From positions 1-64,000 of the forward strand of contig CAJXVU010000009.1 of the NCBI GenBank assembly GCA_913062555.1: 64,000 bases of DNA, read 5' to 3'. The notes beneath the pieces are model-generated. The model searched no databases. It worked only from the letters and a program-made list of their open reading frames with translations, and had not been told where the DNA came from. Below, piece after piece: positions 19,372 through 28,649 of the stretch; positions within the stretch are counted from its first letter, which is position 1; every line of letters starts with the position of its first letter. Source of the DNA: an uncultured Bacteroidota bacterium. Lineage in GTDB: Bacteria; Bacteroidota; Bacteroidia; Flavobacteriales; Flavobacteriaceae. Made by a program: the position numbers and the translations under genes.

Positions 19372-20070
19372 ATGACCACTCAAGACACCATAAATATTCG
19401 TAATTCTAGTATTTCTTATTTAGCATTAAGACGATGCTTGGGTGTTTTAGGACTTTTGTTGCCATTATTGATTTTGGTTTTCAATGGATTCGAATTCAAA
19501 TCATCCATTAGCCATTTCTATTATTCAAGCTCAAGCGTATTCTTTACAGGGTTCATGTTTGCGTTTGGGATTTTTTTAATATTCTATCCCGGACGAATTG
19601 ATGAATCTGATAAAATATCTGATGGTTGGGTGACCACTATTGGAGGTATTGGCGCGATTTTAACTGCCTTGATTCCAACGGCATATTGTAGTTTATCTGA
19701 ATTACCGATATTAATTACAGATGAACTCTCATATTTCTGTGATGGTGCGGGATTGACAACTCAATATATTCACAATAATAGCACTTTGAGTTTTATTCAT
19801 CTTAGCTGCGCCGCTATATTCTTAGGACTCATGGGATATATGTCTTTCTCTCGATTTACAAAAGGAAGGACCACTGCTAAAATGAGGGTGTTTTATAAGT
19901 TTTGTGCGATAATGGTTTGGCTTCCTTTGGTGATCCTGGGAATTAAATTTATTTTCAATTTAGAATGGACACCCTATGACGTTTTCATCCTTGAATGCGT
20001 TTCACTTGTTTTCTTTGGGACAGCCTGGTTGGTGAAAGGAAAGATGTTTGAACGCTATGGGTTTCATTAA
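19372..20070 (+). CDS. DUF998-like multi-pass membrane protein
   Basis: A 232-residue integral membrane protein with about six or seven hydrophobic helices. The pattern SYLALRRCLGVLG...LP followed by SISHFYYSS after the first helix pair fits the DUF998/Frag1-like group. No catalytic residues are assignable; a few cysteines lie in an outer loop. The function of the group is unknown. The gene is alone in its transcript behind a promoter carrying a 20-bp palindrome, so it is probably strongly regulated. Confidence 0.65.
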   Translation: MTTQDTINIRNSSISYLALRRCLGVLGLLLPLLILVFNGFEFKSSISHFYYSSSSVFFTGFMFAFGIFLIFYPGRIDESDKISDGWVTTIGGIGAILTALIPTAYCSLSELPILITDELSYFCDGAGLTTQYIHNNSTLSFIHLSCAAIFLGLMGYMSFSRFTKGRTTAKMRVFYKFCAIMVWLPLVILGIKFIFNLEWTPYDVFILECVSLVFFGTAWLVKGKMFERYGFH

Positions 20071-20134
20071 ATGATACATTTTAGTGCTAATACCATTTGT
20101 GACCATTATCGCAGTATCTACATCTACGTTATAA

Positions 20135-20183
20135 AATACCCAACGTTGGGTATTGACTTAAATCTTTTAAACAGATAATTTTA
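20135..20183 (+). promoter_or_regulatory. Palindromic operator overlapping a promoter (module 2)
   Basis: Palindrome AATACCCAACGTTGGGTATT (20135-20154), -33 TTG at 20153-20155, exactly 20 nt, then TAATTTTA at 20176-20183. It differs from module 1 in the palindrome only at the two central bases. The nearest large gene starts 437 nt downstream, so it would make a long leader or a small RNA. Confidence 0.65.
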
Positions 20184-20619
20184 TTGTTTAATATTTCCCT
20201 CATAGTAAAGAGGAACTCTCCCTGAGGATTTACAGGTCTATTGAAATTCTGATAATAGCTTTTTTAGACCTTGACTAATCATAGCGACTGTTTGATCTAA
20301 TTAATATTGTTTAGACAATTTCAAATAGTAAACAGAATTACGGAATTAGCTGAAAATCCGGTTTTAGAGTAAGCAATAAATATAGAATTCGTTATGTCAC
20401 TTTCAGTAACAACCGTTGAAATCGCTATTGGGTTCGCACATTCAATATTTAACAACTTTATTAAGCCTCCTAAAAAACACTTGAAGTATTGCTTAATAGA
20501 ACCTATGGTACGCTTTCAAACAAATTAAATTATATCGAGATAGGCTAACCGTTGTTATAGTGAAATACTAAGGAAAAGCTTTAAATGAAAACAGAATCTA
20601 TTATTAAAGAAATAGAGTT
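20184..20619. other. Long transcribed leader or unannotated small gene
   Basis: Between the module 2 promoter and the cassette start there is no long ORF. A 44-codon ORF (20394-20528) is possible but unsupported. GCTAACCGTTGT lies at 20544-20555. A 12-codon mini-ORF (20585-20623) ends on the ATG of the first cassette gene as ATGA. Confidence 0.4.
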
Positions 20620-21738
20620 ATGAAAACAAGAAAACAACCAAAAACAGTGTGGTTAATCTGGGCATCAATTTCATCTATTATACTTATTGGAGTCTATTTG
20701 TCATTACATATATTCATTAAAGGACAAGAAGATTTGTATTTGAATCCAGATCAGTTAGAAACAATTAACTCGATAATTACAGCAGAGAAGTCTTCAATAG
20801 CATACAACACGTTAAATGATAGTATTCATAAGGCTAAAATAAAAGACTTGGAGTTACAATTAATTGCATTGAAAAATAATCCTAAAGACTCCATCATGGT
20901 TACTGATAGTATTTGGAAGTATGAGCATTTTAATAAAAGATCTACTGAAAAATTAGTCATTCATTATCTGGAAAATATATTACCCGAATCGGAGGATAGC
21001 ACAGTCTGGAATTTGGTTGCTACCTATAAAATAAAACATCTAATAACAATATTACCAACTTATTCATTTAAGGTGAGTTCATTTTTTTGGCTATCAGGGG
21101 CAAAAATATTTTTGGAAATAGTGTTTTGGTCACTTTTTGGTTTAATGGCCAATTTGATGTTCAGTGTCACTAAAGCTACAAAATTTGATAAGAAAAGGAT
21201 CCCTGAGCATATTGGTAAAATATTTTACACCCCGTTTAGTGCTATAATTATCTATTTGTCAATTAATGGGCTTATTAATGAAGGCGCTATAGTGATTGAT
21301 GGCGTGGGTAAAAGTGTCATTGTACTCGCTTTTATTTTAGGTTTCTTCACACGGCGAACAATTCTTTTATTAGGCAAGGTTAAAGATTTAATTCTTCCAA
21401 CCGGAAAAGATGACATAGAACCTACAACATTAGAGATAAATGAAATTAAAGGAACTGTAATTATTGATCAGGTCTCAGATGATATTAAGGCACAACATAA
21501 TGAATATATCGCAATTAGAATAACAGGTGTTGAATCAGATTATGTCAGTGTGATTAACTCAGACAAAAACGGAGTGTTTTCATTTATAAATGTTCCTAAT
21601 GGCAATTATTCAATAGAGGCTGACTTAGTTATTGATGAAACCAGATATTATGCCGAAAATCAAATTCAGATATTAGAAAATGAGCCTCCTTTAGATGTGA
21701 TTATTACAATTAAAAAGGCTGATCTTATTATAAAATGA
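20620..21738 (+). CDS. Inner-membrane protein with C-terminal Cna-B/carboxypeptidase-regulatory-like domain
   Basis: A 372-residue protein. One transmembrane helix (about 11-32) is followed by a periplasmic helical segment of about 120 residues. Three further helices come next (about 163-190, 203-222, 228-250), then a C-terminal beta domain (about 275-370) with the SDKNGVFSFINVPNGNYSIEA pattern of carboxypeptidase-regulatory/Cna-B folds. No enzyme motif. First gene of a three-gene cassette with a protease and a secreted protein (gaps of 7 and 20 nt). Its ATG overlaps the stop of an upstream mini-ORF. Not a family I can name. Confidence 0.7.
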   Translation: MKTRKQPKTVWLIWASISSIILIGVYLSLHIFIKGQEDLYLNPDQLETINSIITAEKSSIAYNTLNDSIHKAKIKDLELQLIALKNNPKDSIMVTDSIWKYEHFNKRSTEKLVIHYLENILPESEDSTVWNLVATYKIKHLITILPTYSFKVSSFFWLSGAKIFLEIVFWSLFGLMANLMFSVTKATKFDKKRIPEHIGKIFYTPFSAIIIYLSINGLINEGAIVIDGVGKSVIVLAFILGFFTRRTILLLGKVKDLILPTGKDDIEPTTLEINEIKGTVIIDQVSDDIKAQHNEYIAIRITGVESDYVSVINSDKNGVFSFINVPNGNYSIEADLVIDETRYYAENQIQILENEPPLDVIITIKKADLIIK

Positions 21739-21745
21739 TCCAGAT

Positions 21746-22663
21746 ATGCAGAAATTTAATTTTCCAAATAAACTTCTTGACGCGTATTTCTTCGCTGTTA
21801 ATGCATACCAAAACGATTCAAATGTATTTGGGATAGATATAGGGAATCGTTATAAGGCAAAACGAAGACAATCAGCACTTTGTGTTAGAGTGCATTTAAG
21901 TATTAATAGTGGTTATACTTCGACAAATAATTTGATCACGTTCATGGATTATACAAATTTTGGTAATCAAATTCGTAGACGGGTATTGCCAATACTATCA
22001 GAACGTAGAACACGATTTCAAATTGTACAGCCCGGGACTAGTATTGGAACTTTTGAATCTGGAACACTCGGTTTAATCTGTTTTGATAAATTAAATCAGA
22101 ACAAACCATGTTTGCTTACAGCAGAACATGTTGTCAAAGGGAGGGTCGGTTCCATTGTATCTCAACCGGGAGTAGGTATAGATAGAGGGCGGTTTTTTAT
22201 GGATGGCATTGCAAATAAATTACGTTCAGACCCACTCGGTGACGCATCAATAGCCACGTTAAATACCAACAGAAACTATATTCGGAAACAATTTGAAACG
22301 AATATAACTATTAATGGAGCCCAACATGTGCAAATAGGGGATGTATTAACCAAGTCTGGAAGAACAACAGGATTAACTACGGCTATCGTAGATGGCATTG
22401 GTGTTTATTTTAAAAGCACATCACATCTTCGAAAAGGGATTATGGGCTTTAGATTAGTTCCTCTTGATGATCAAAACACGAATGACATTCAAATTTCTGA
22501 TAATGGTGACTCAGGAGCAATATGGTTTGACCCTAAATCTAATAAAGGTATAGGACTTCTTTTTGCAGGAGAAAATGGTGCTGTAAAGGCCAATATGGAG
22601 TTTAGTCTTGCCCAACATCTTACAGATGTTATTGAACATTTACATATATCAATTACTCAATAA
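21746..22663 (+). CDS. Trypsin-fold serine protease, NAL1-like
   Basis: A 305-residue protein without a signal peptide. A complete chymotrypsin-type triad is visible: H128 in LLTAEHVV, D166 in GDASIATL and S256 in the NGDSGAIW motif. The segment before the His motif (PGTSIGTFESGTLGLICFD) and the QPG stretch after it resemble the NAL1-type trypsin-like proteins of plants and bacteria rather than HtrA or trypsin. No PDZ domain. Cytoplasmic location is inferred from the missing signal. It sits between a membrane protein and a secreted protein, so it could process one of them or be a signalling protease in a defence-like system. Confidence 0.8.
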   Translation: MQKFNFPNKLLDAYFFAVNAYQNDSNVFGIDIGNRYKAKRRQSALCVRVHLSINSGYTSTNNLITFMDYTNFGNQIRRRVLPILSERRTRFQIVQPGTSIGTFESGTLGLICFDKLNQNKPCLLTAEHVVKGRVGSIVSQPGVGIDRGRFFMDGIANKLRSDPLGDASIATLNTNRNYIRKQFETNITINGAQHVQIGDVLTKSGRTTGLTTAIVDGIGVYFKSTSHLRKGIMGFRLVPLDDQNTNDIQISDNGDSGAIWFDPKSNKGIGLLFAGENGAVKANMEFSLAQHLTDVIEHLHISITQ

Positions 22664-22683
22664 AACAACTTAAATTTAAAAAC

Positions 22684-24675
22684 ATGAAAACACGAGCTTT
22701 CTACTTATACTCATTGATCTTTTTTGTGCTTATTTCTTATTCTGGGGACGCCCAAAACGCCTATTATGATGCGTTAAAGATTGATTTTCTTGAAGAGCGA
22801 ATAAATAATAGTAATAACTTTATATTAAAGGATAAAAACAATTATGATTTATTTATTAGCAACCCCTTTGATAATCCTTTGAATGAGGAAAATCTAAATA
22901 GCATAAGAGAAAATATTATTTTTGATGAATTTGGTAGAATTGGCTTTAGTTCCACATTGGCGATTCTTGGAGAGCAATCTTTATCTTCTACTGGTTCCAG
23001 CCTTTTTTCGATTCCTACTTCAGCGCAATCAGCAATTATCGATGGAACGGCTAAGTTTTTGGCCGAGCGATTTAAGGAAGATATAACAACGTTATATATA
23101 GAAAAGTTTAGAAAAAGGCTTGACAGTATTGAAGAATTGAGGGAATTATTACCTAAAACATATGACTTTCTTAATACTGCAGATGTATTTAATTATCGCT
23201 CTTTGGGTAATGATTTTAAAGATGCCTTTGAAGTAGATCTTAAAAATATATTGGAAAATTTAGGTAATTATATAAATGCTAACCCGAAATTATTAGCCAA
23301 GCTGAAGGCCAAGAAAGTTTATTATCCCTTTGACTTTACATTGTCTTTATCTGATAAATTGATAAATGGTTACCACCCAGTTGAAATTTTAGACTATCTA
23401 GATAGCAAATATAAAAATCATTCAGACTCTGGATTTCAAAACTATTATAATGTGGTACACGGGTTAAACATTATACAACAAAATTTACAGCGTAGAAAGA
23501 AGCAAAAAGAGCCCAATGATTTTAATATTATACTTAATGAGCAATTTAAAAATATCTGGCTTCGTTTTTCAGATTTGAAAGAATTAGATAGCCCTAAAAA
23601 AGTCAATTATTTTGTGGCATTAATTTATAATCAAGACAAAAATTATTTCAAAGAGGTTTTAAAGATTGACACAACTAAGGCTCAAGATTTTTTTAGAAAC
23701 ACCATATATCCAATCGTGGGAGTATTAAACACCATTGAAAATATTCAATCGAAAGCAAAAAATGTTACAGCGAGTGATTATGTAGACATCATGGAGAACA
23801 CTTTAAAGCTTTTAAAACTTGTAAATAGTAAAGAAGAAAATTCCTTTAAACTTGGGACGTTTAGTACATCAAATCATGTTGAGGATGACATTGATGTGCT
23901 GGAGTTTATGGGTAAAATGATTGATTTATACAAATCAATACACAATAAAAATTATGGCTATATCGTCACAAATAGTTTATATATCACAGATAAGGTATTA
24001 CTTGCTGGTGGAAAATCTCAAGCCGAGATTATTAAAGTGACACAGGCCATTAGTAAGTATGGCGGATTTATGGTAGACATAGTTACGGCAGATAATTCAG
24101 ATGATGTAAAAGATGCTATTAAAAAGAACGTGACAAAATTCTCGTTTTTAGACAAACGAAATAGTTTGTTTAGTTTATCAATTAGCGCACACCCTGGTGT
24201 CTATGGAGGTATAGAAAGATTATCTGAAAATGATAGGTCTGAGACAAACATTGGAATTACTGCTCCAATTGGTTTGGAGTTTATGTGGGGGTCGCGCAAA
24301 GCTAAGAAAGGAAATAAAGCATTATATCCATATGTAAAGAAAAATGGAAAGGTTAAATACCTCTCTGGTAATGCCTGGGGTATATTTGTGTCTTTTGCTG
24401 ATCTTGGTGCTGTATTCAATTATAGGTTGAATGATTCAGAAAACGAACTTCCACAAGAAATAACTTTTAAACAAATATTTTCCCCGGGAATTTCCTTTAA
24501 CTATGGATTTAGAAACTCTCCAATCACCCTTGCATTTGGAGTTCAGTATACTCCCGAATTAAGAAAAGTTACAGTGGAAGATATTGAGACCAGCTCAAAT
24601 TCTGTTCGTACAATGCTACGCTTAAGTTGGGATATTCCTTTAATAAAAATATATAGAAAAAAAGTAAAAAACTGA
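22684..24675 (+). CDS. Large secreted protein with C-terminal barrel-like region
   Basis: A 663-residue protein with a signal peptide (about 1-23, ending GDAQ). Residues 30-480 are helical and lysine-rich with no recognised domain. The last 170 residues switch to alternating beta strands (SLSISAHPGVYGGIE, IGITAPIGLEFMWG, WGIFVSFADLGAVFNY, ISFNYGF, ITLAFGVQY). This suggests an outer-membrane barrel or barrel-like C-terminus. Third gene of the cassette with the protease. Its stop is only 2 nt from the stop of the convergent TonB receptor, leaving no room for a terminator. Confidence 0.65.
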   Translation: MKTRAFYLYSLIFFVLISYSGDAQNAYYDALKIDFLEERINNSNNFILKDKNNYDLFISNPFDNPLNEENLNSIRENIIFDEFGRIGFSSTLAILGEQSLSSTGSSLFSIPTSAQSAIIDGTAKFLAERFKEDITTLYIEKFRKRLDSIEELRELLPKTYDFLNTADVFNYRSLGNDFKDAFEVDLKNILENLGNYINANPKLLAKLKAKKVYYPFDFTLSLSDKLINGYHPVEILDYLDSKYKNHSDSGFQNYYNVVHGLNIIQQNLQRRKKQKEPNDFNIILNEQFKNIWLRFSDLKELDSPKKVNYFVALIYNQDKNYFKEVLKIDTTKAQDFFRNTIYPIVGVLNTIENIQSKAKNVTASDYVDIMENTLKLLKLVNSKEENSFKLGTFSTSNHVEDDIDVLEFMGKMIDLYKSIHNKNYGYIVTNSLYITDKVLLAGGKSQAEIIKVTQAISKYGGFMVDIVTADNSDDVKDAIKKNVTKFSFLDKRNSLFSLSISAHPGVYGGIERLSENDRSETNIGITAPIGLEFMWGSRKAKKGNKALYPYVKKNGKVKYLSGNAWGIFVSFADLGAVFNYRLNDSENELPQEITFKQIFSPGISFNYGFRNSPITLAFGVQYTPELRKVTVEDIETSSNSVRTMLRLSWDIPLIKIYRKKVKN

Positions 24676-24677
24676 AT

Positions 24678-26960
24678 TTAAAAAACAAATTTCAAATTTG
24701 CACCAGCATAATAATTTGATGGGGCACCAGGATAGTAATATCTTGGTGCATTTCCGCCAAAACTACCTGCGTTAATAAGTAACATGGAAGCATATTTTTC
24801 ATCAAAAATATTATTGACACCTACATATAGATCAAATTGAAACTTATTACTATTGGTAGATCTAAAACCAAATTTTGTGTTTACTAATTGATAAGCGTCG
24901 GAGTAAACCGAATTGTCATCACGCATTGGGATTTGTCCAATAGTATTATAATTCAAGAGCGCATAGAAGCCTAAACTGGTTTCAATGTTGAGGTTTGAAT
25001 TAAATGTAAAGTTTGGAACACCAGTCAAGTCATTTCCAGAATATTCATCACTATCGTCAACAAATTTCTTGAATTTAAAATCGTTGTAAGCGAAAGCATT
25101 CGTGTGATAAATTCTCAATTTTTCGGTCTCTAGTAATTGGTAATTTAGCGCGATTTCAATGCCATTATATTGTGTTTTTCCAGCATTAACACCAATAAAT
25201 TCATCACTTGCGGTTCGTCTTGCAACTAATAAATTTTTAACATCCATTTTATAAATTGCAATATTAAAATGAAGTTTATTATTAAATAAATCACCCCGAC
25301 TTCCAATTTCATAATTCCAGCCACTTTCAGGTTTTATATCGGTATTTATTAATCCATCTGGCAATAATGTTTCTTCCAATGAAGGGGGAGAGAATCCATG
25401 GCTTACAGTGGTATATAACATGGTGTTTTTAGAAACCTGATGTGTTAATCCAAACTTTGGAGAAAGGATACCTCCAAAATCATAATCTCCCGAATAATCC
25501 TTACCATCACCTGTAAAATCATCATCTAAGGTATATGAAGTGGCATTAAAATTTAAGCCCAAAGTGAAATTTGTTTTTTCTGTAATCTTATATTTTGAAT
25601 CAAAGAACAAATTGAGATACTTTCGTTTTTCTTTAAAATTACTCAACTGGTCACCTGCTACACTTCCAACTTCAGCGGGGAAGTCCCGATACAAATTTTC
25701 ATAGGTTTGATACGTGTTATTATCTTTAAAAACTTCAGCCCCAAGCGTCCATTCCAATGAATTGTTAAATACAGTAGCTTCAGATACAATTCGTGATCGC
25801 ATTCCTATGCCTTTTGTTTTTTCTTTTAAAATATTGAAGGGTCTTGGTTCATAAGCATCTAAAAAGGATGTGAATATACTGGTGTATTGTTTTGTTTTTG
25901 AGTTGTAATTGTGTTCCCATGACAATCCAAATAATCCCTTTTTGTAATCCTCATAACCTTTTGCACGACCCCAGGTAAATGCGGCTGAAGTAGGGTCGTT
26001 TAAATAATCATCTTCATTGATCGAACTTGGAATGTATGCTTTTAAATCAATATAATTTCCAATAAATGTGAGCTTATCAGAATCTCCTAAAAAATGATTG
26101 GATGCTACGGTAAAAGTTTGTCTATCAGTTTCGTTATTTGCTCTATAACCATCACTATGAGTATTAGAATAGGTGATGTTTGTGCTATTTTTTAAATTGC
26201 CAAAATTTGCTTGTAATAGATACTTCTGTAATCCATACGAACCAAAGGTATAACCACTATTAATTGATGTTTTATTAAAAGACCCTTTATTCGGGATCAA
26301 TTGTATTGTGCCGCCCAAACCAGCACCATATGTACTTGAAGAAGGCCCTTTTAAAACTTCAATACGGCCTAAAGTATGCATTTCAATATCTTCAATAGTT
26401 GAAGCTCCAGAACCATTTGTAAGGGGGATATCTTGATAATAAGCCCTAATTTTACTGGTTCCAAAAAGGTTACGAGACCCAATACCACGCATGGTGATTC
26501 TATTGGTGGTTAGGGTTCCATTATGCATAAAAACACCCGGGATAGTATTCAAAATAGGCGCAATATTTATCATATTATTAGACGCAATATCAGTTGCAGT
26601 TAAAACTGAAATTGCCGAAGGAAGCACTTTTAATTTACTTTGAAAATTATTTGAAGTGATGATAATTTCATTTAAGTTTTCAGGAATAGCAACGAGTTCA
26701 ATTAGAGTATAAGTGTCTTCTAGAATGTAAATTGTTTTTGAAACATACCCGTCCTTCGAAAATAGGTAAGTGTCTTTTTTGGGGAGAGAAAAGAACCCGT
26801 TAACAGTAGTTGTTGTCACAAAAGTATGATTAGCATTGCTAATAGTAACGTTTGAAAGTTCTAATGAATTTTCGCTGTCAATGACTTTTCCAGTGCTGTT
26901 TTGAGCATTTGTTTGAACAATAAAAAAAAATGTAAGAATGATAAAAAACAGGGATTTCAT
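24678..26960 (-). CDS. TonB-dependent outer-membrane receptor
   Basis: A 760-residue protein with a signal peptide (about 1-19, ending TNAQ). Next come a carboxypeptidase-regulatory-like domain (about 22-90), a plug domain (about 108-215, containing IPGVFMHNG, RITMRGIG, IEVLKGPSSSTYGAGLGGTI) and a 22-strand-type barrel ending in ANLKFVF with the terminal Phe. The plug/barrel layout without the SusC-specific region suggests uptake of a siderophore, vitamin or small ligand. No SusD partner is next to it. It is divergent from the sorbosone-dehydrogenase-like gene, which may share regulation. Confidence 0.92.
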   Translation of the reverse strand: MKSLFFIILTFFFIVQTNAQNSTGKVIDSENSLELSNVTISNANHTFVTTTTVNGFFSLPKKDTYLFSKDGYVSKTIYILEDTYTLIELVAIPENLNEIIITSNNFQSKLKVLPSAISVLTATDIASNNMINIAPILNTIPGVFMHNGTLTTNRITMRGIGSRNLFGTSKIRAYYQDIPLTNGSGASTIEDIEMHTLGRIEVLKGPSSSTYGAGLGGTIQLIPNKGSFNKTSINSGYTFGSYGLQKYLLQANFGNLKNSTNITYSNTHSDGYRANNETDRQTFTVASNHFLGDSDKLTFIGNYIDLKAYIPSSINEDDYLNDPTSAAFTWGRAKGYEDYKKGLFGLSWEHNYNSKTKQYTSIFTSFLDAYEPRPFNILKEKTKGIGMRSRIVSEATVFNNSLEWTLGAEVFKDNNTYQTYENLYRDFPAEVGSVAGDQLSNFKEKRKYLNLFFDSKYKITEKTNFTLGLNFNATSYTLDDDFTGDGKDYSGDYDFGGILSPKFGLTHQVSKNTMLYTTVSHGFSPPSLEETLLPDGLINTDIKPESGWNYEIGSRGDLFNNKLHFNIAIYKMDVKNLLVARRTASDEFIGVNAGKTQYNGIEIALNYQLLETEKLRIYHTNAFAYNDFKFKKFVDDSDEYSGNDLTGVPNFTFNSNLNIETSLGFYALLNYNTIGQIPMRDDNSVYSDAYQLVNTKFGFRSTNSNKFQFDLYVGVNNIFDEKYASMLLINAGSFGGNAPRYYYPGAPSNYYAGANLKFVF

Positions 26961-27170
26961 AAATGCTTAAATTTGATAATTAGGGAATACTCGGGTTAAT
27001 TATTTACGAGTCAAAAGTAATCTTTTAAGTTGAAAATTGCCGATTCTATAAAATAAAAAGGGTCTCATTTTTAGGACATTTTATAGCAATACACAACTGT
27101 ATATAAACGTTTTGAGTTGGCTATTTGGAAAAATGAAGAGCTTATTTGTTAGCGGTGTTAAAAATTAAAA

Positions 27171-27178
27171 GATATTTG
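27171..27178 (+). promoter_or_regulatory. Predicted -7 box of the sugar-dehydrogenase-like gene
   Basis: GATATTTG, one mismatch from TAnnTTTG, 23 nt before the ATG at 27201. A TTTG at 27145-27148 is the only -33 candidate, at 22-nt spacing. Confidence 0.4.
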
Positions 27179-27200
27179 CATAAACTCTAAAGTGAAATCA

Positions 27201-28649
27201 ATGCGTATTAAATATAGTCTACAGCTAATTGTAATTGTTTTTTTAGTGAGCTGTGAGGAGAAAAAATCATCGGATGTTCAACAAACAAAAGTCGTAGAGA
27301 TTCCTTTGATAGATGTAAATAAAATGCCAGAATCTGACAAAGATAATGGCGGACTGGTTTTGCCTGAGGGATTTGGAGCATTGGTGGTAGCAGATAGTGT
27401 TGGGCCGGCTAGACATTTGGTTGTAAATGACAATGGTGACATTTATATAAAATTGCGGATTGATACAGGAGACAAAGGTAATATGGCCCTAAGAGATACT
27501 GACAATGACGGTAAAGCCGATATTTTTGAGCGTTTTGGAGACTACCCTAATGATGGAAGGTTTGCTACCGAAATGAGAATTCATAATGGTTATTTATATT
27601 TCAGTTCAGAGCTAGTGGTGTATAGACAAAAATTGACACCTAAGAAATTGATTCCCGAAGGCAAACCAGAAGTAATTGTAGTAGATAAATTTCCTATTCG
27701 ATGGCATAATGCCAAGTCTTTAGCTTTTGATAATCAAGGCGGAATGTATGTCACGTTTAGTGCACCAACAAATGCTTGTGAAGATCTCACGTTAAATAAC
27801 GGGGATGCCAATGCAATTGTAAAAGGAGAGTATCCCTGTTCTCAACTAAATATTTTAGGAGGGATATGGAAATTTGATGAAGGCAAACTGAATCAAACAC
27901 AAAAGGATGGTGTAAGGTTTGCAACCGGACTTAGAAGTATAGTGGGTCTTAGCTGGAATGATGAAGATAATAGCCTGTATGCAGTAAACCACGGAAGAGA
28001 TTTTTTGCACAATCATGCACCGCAATATTTTAGTAAATGGCAAAACGCAATTTTACCTGCAGAAGAATTTATGAAAATAAAAGAAGGTGATGATTTTGGT
28101 TGGCCATATACCTATTACGATCATTTTAAAAACAAAAGAATGTTAGCGCCAGAATATGGAGGTAATGGGATCAAAGAAGCCAAGGATTATGCAAATCCGT
28201 TAATGGGACTACCTGCACATTGGGCGCCAAATGATATGTTATTTTATAAAGGAGATCAATTTCCTGAACGTTATAAAAAAGGAGCATTTATTGCTTTTCA
28301 TGGTTCAACAAATCGCGCACCCTACCCTCAAGCAGGATATATTGTAGCATTCATCCCATTTGAAAATGGAAAACCAACTGGGAAATGGGAAGTCTTTGCT
28401 GATGGTTTTGCCGGAGTAGATGTAATTACTGTTATGAAAGATGCCAAATACAGACCCATGGGCTTATCTGAAGGACCAGACGGATCGTTATACATGTCAG
28501 AATCAAGAAAAGGTAAGATATGGAGAGTGATGTTTAAAGGAGACCCAACAACATTCGGTGAAGCAGAACTTGAGCATATGGAAAATCGAAAATCGAGATC
28601 CTATATTAAAAAGCCAGATCAAAAAGCCGATTTATTGACTACAAAATAA
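27201..28649 (+). CDS. Sorbosone/glucose dehydrogenase-like lipoprotein
   Basis: A 482-residue lipoprotein (lipobox FLVSC, C near residue 17). The ATG at 27201 is chosen over an in-frame GTG at 27192. The protein has the six-bladed propeller layout of PQQ-dependent sorbosone/aldose dehydrogenases: LPEGFGALVVADSVG at the start, FATGLRSIVGLSWN, GDDFGWPYTYYDH in the middle and MGLSEGPDGSLYMSE near the end. The family oxidises sugars in the periplasm, but many relatives have unproven substrates. Divergent from a TonB receptor that might import its substrate, product or cofactor. Confidence 0.82.
   Translation: MRIKYSLQLIVIVFLVSCEEKKSSDVQQTKVVEIPLIDVNKMPESDKDNGGLVLPEGFGALVVADSVGPARHLVVNDNGDIYIKLRIDTGDKGNMALRDTDNDGKADIFERFGDYPNDGRFATEMRIHNGYLYFSSELVVYRQKLTPKKLIPEGKPEVIVVDKFPIRWHNAKSLAFDNQGGMYVTFSAPTNACEDLTLNNGDANAIVKGEYPCSQLNILGGIWKFDEGKLNQTQKDGVRFATGLRSIVGLSWNDEDNSLYAVNHGRDFLHNHAPQYFSKWQNAILPAEEFMKIKEGDDFGWPYTYYDHFKNKRMLAPEYGGNGIKEAKDYANPLMGLPAHWAPNDMLFYKGDQFPERYKKGAFIAFHGSTNRAPYPQAGYIVAFIPFENGKPTGKWEVFADGFAGVDVITVMKDAKYRPMGLSEGPDGSLYMSESRKGKIWRVMFKGDPTTFGEAELEHMENRKSRSYIKKPDQKADLLTTK

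Noticed and set aside
20394-20528. 44-codon ORF in the long leader before the protease cassette
   Set aside because: Short, no homologue recalled, no start context; kept only as a possibility.
3604-20555. Integron attC sites at the AACCGTTAG elements
   Set aside because: The recombination core GTTRRRY is not matched (GTTAGTG, GTTGGCA, GTTAGCA, GTTGTTA), no second paired site of usual length was found, and there is no integrase in the window. The elements are reported only as recurring motifs.
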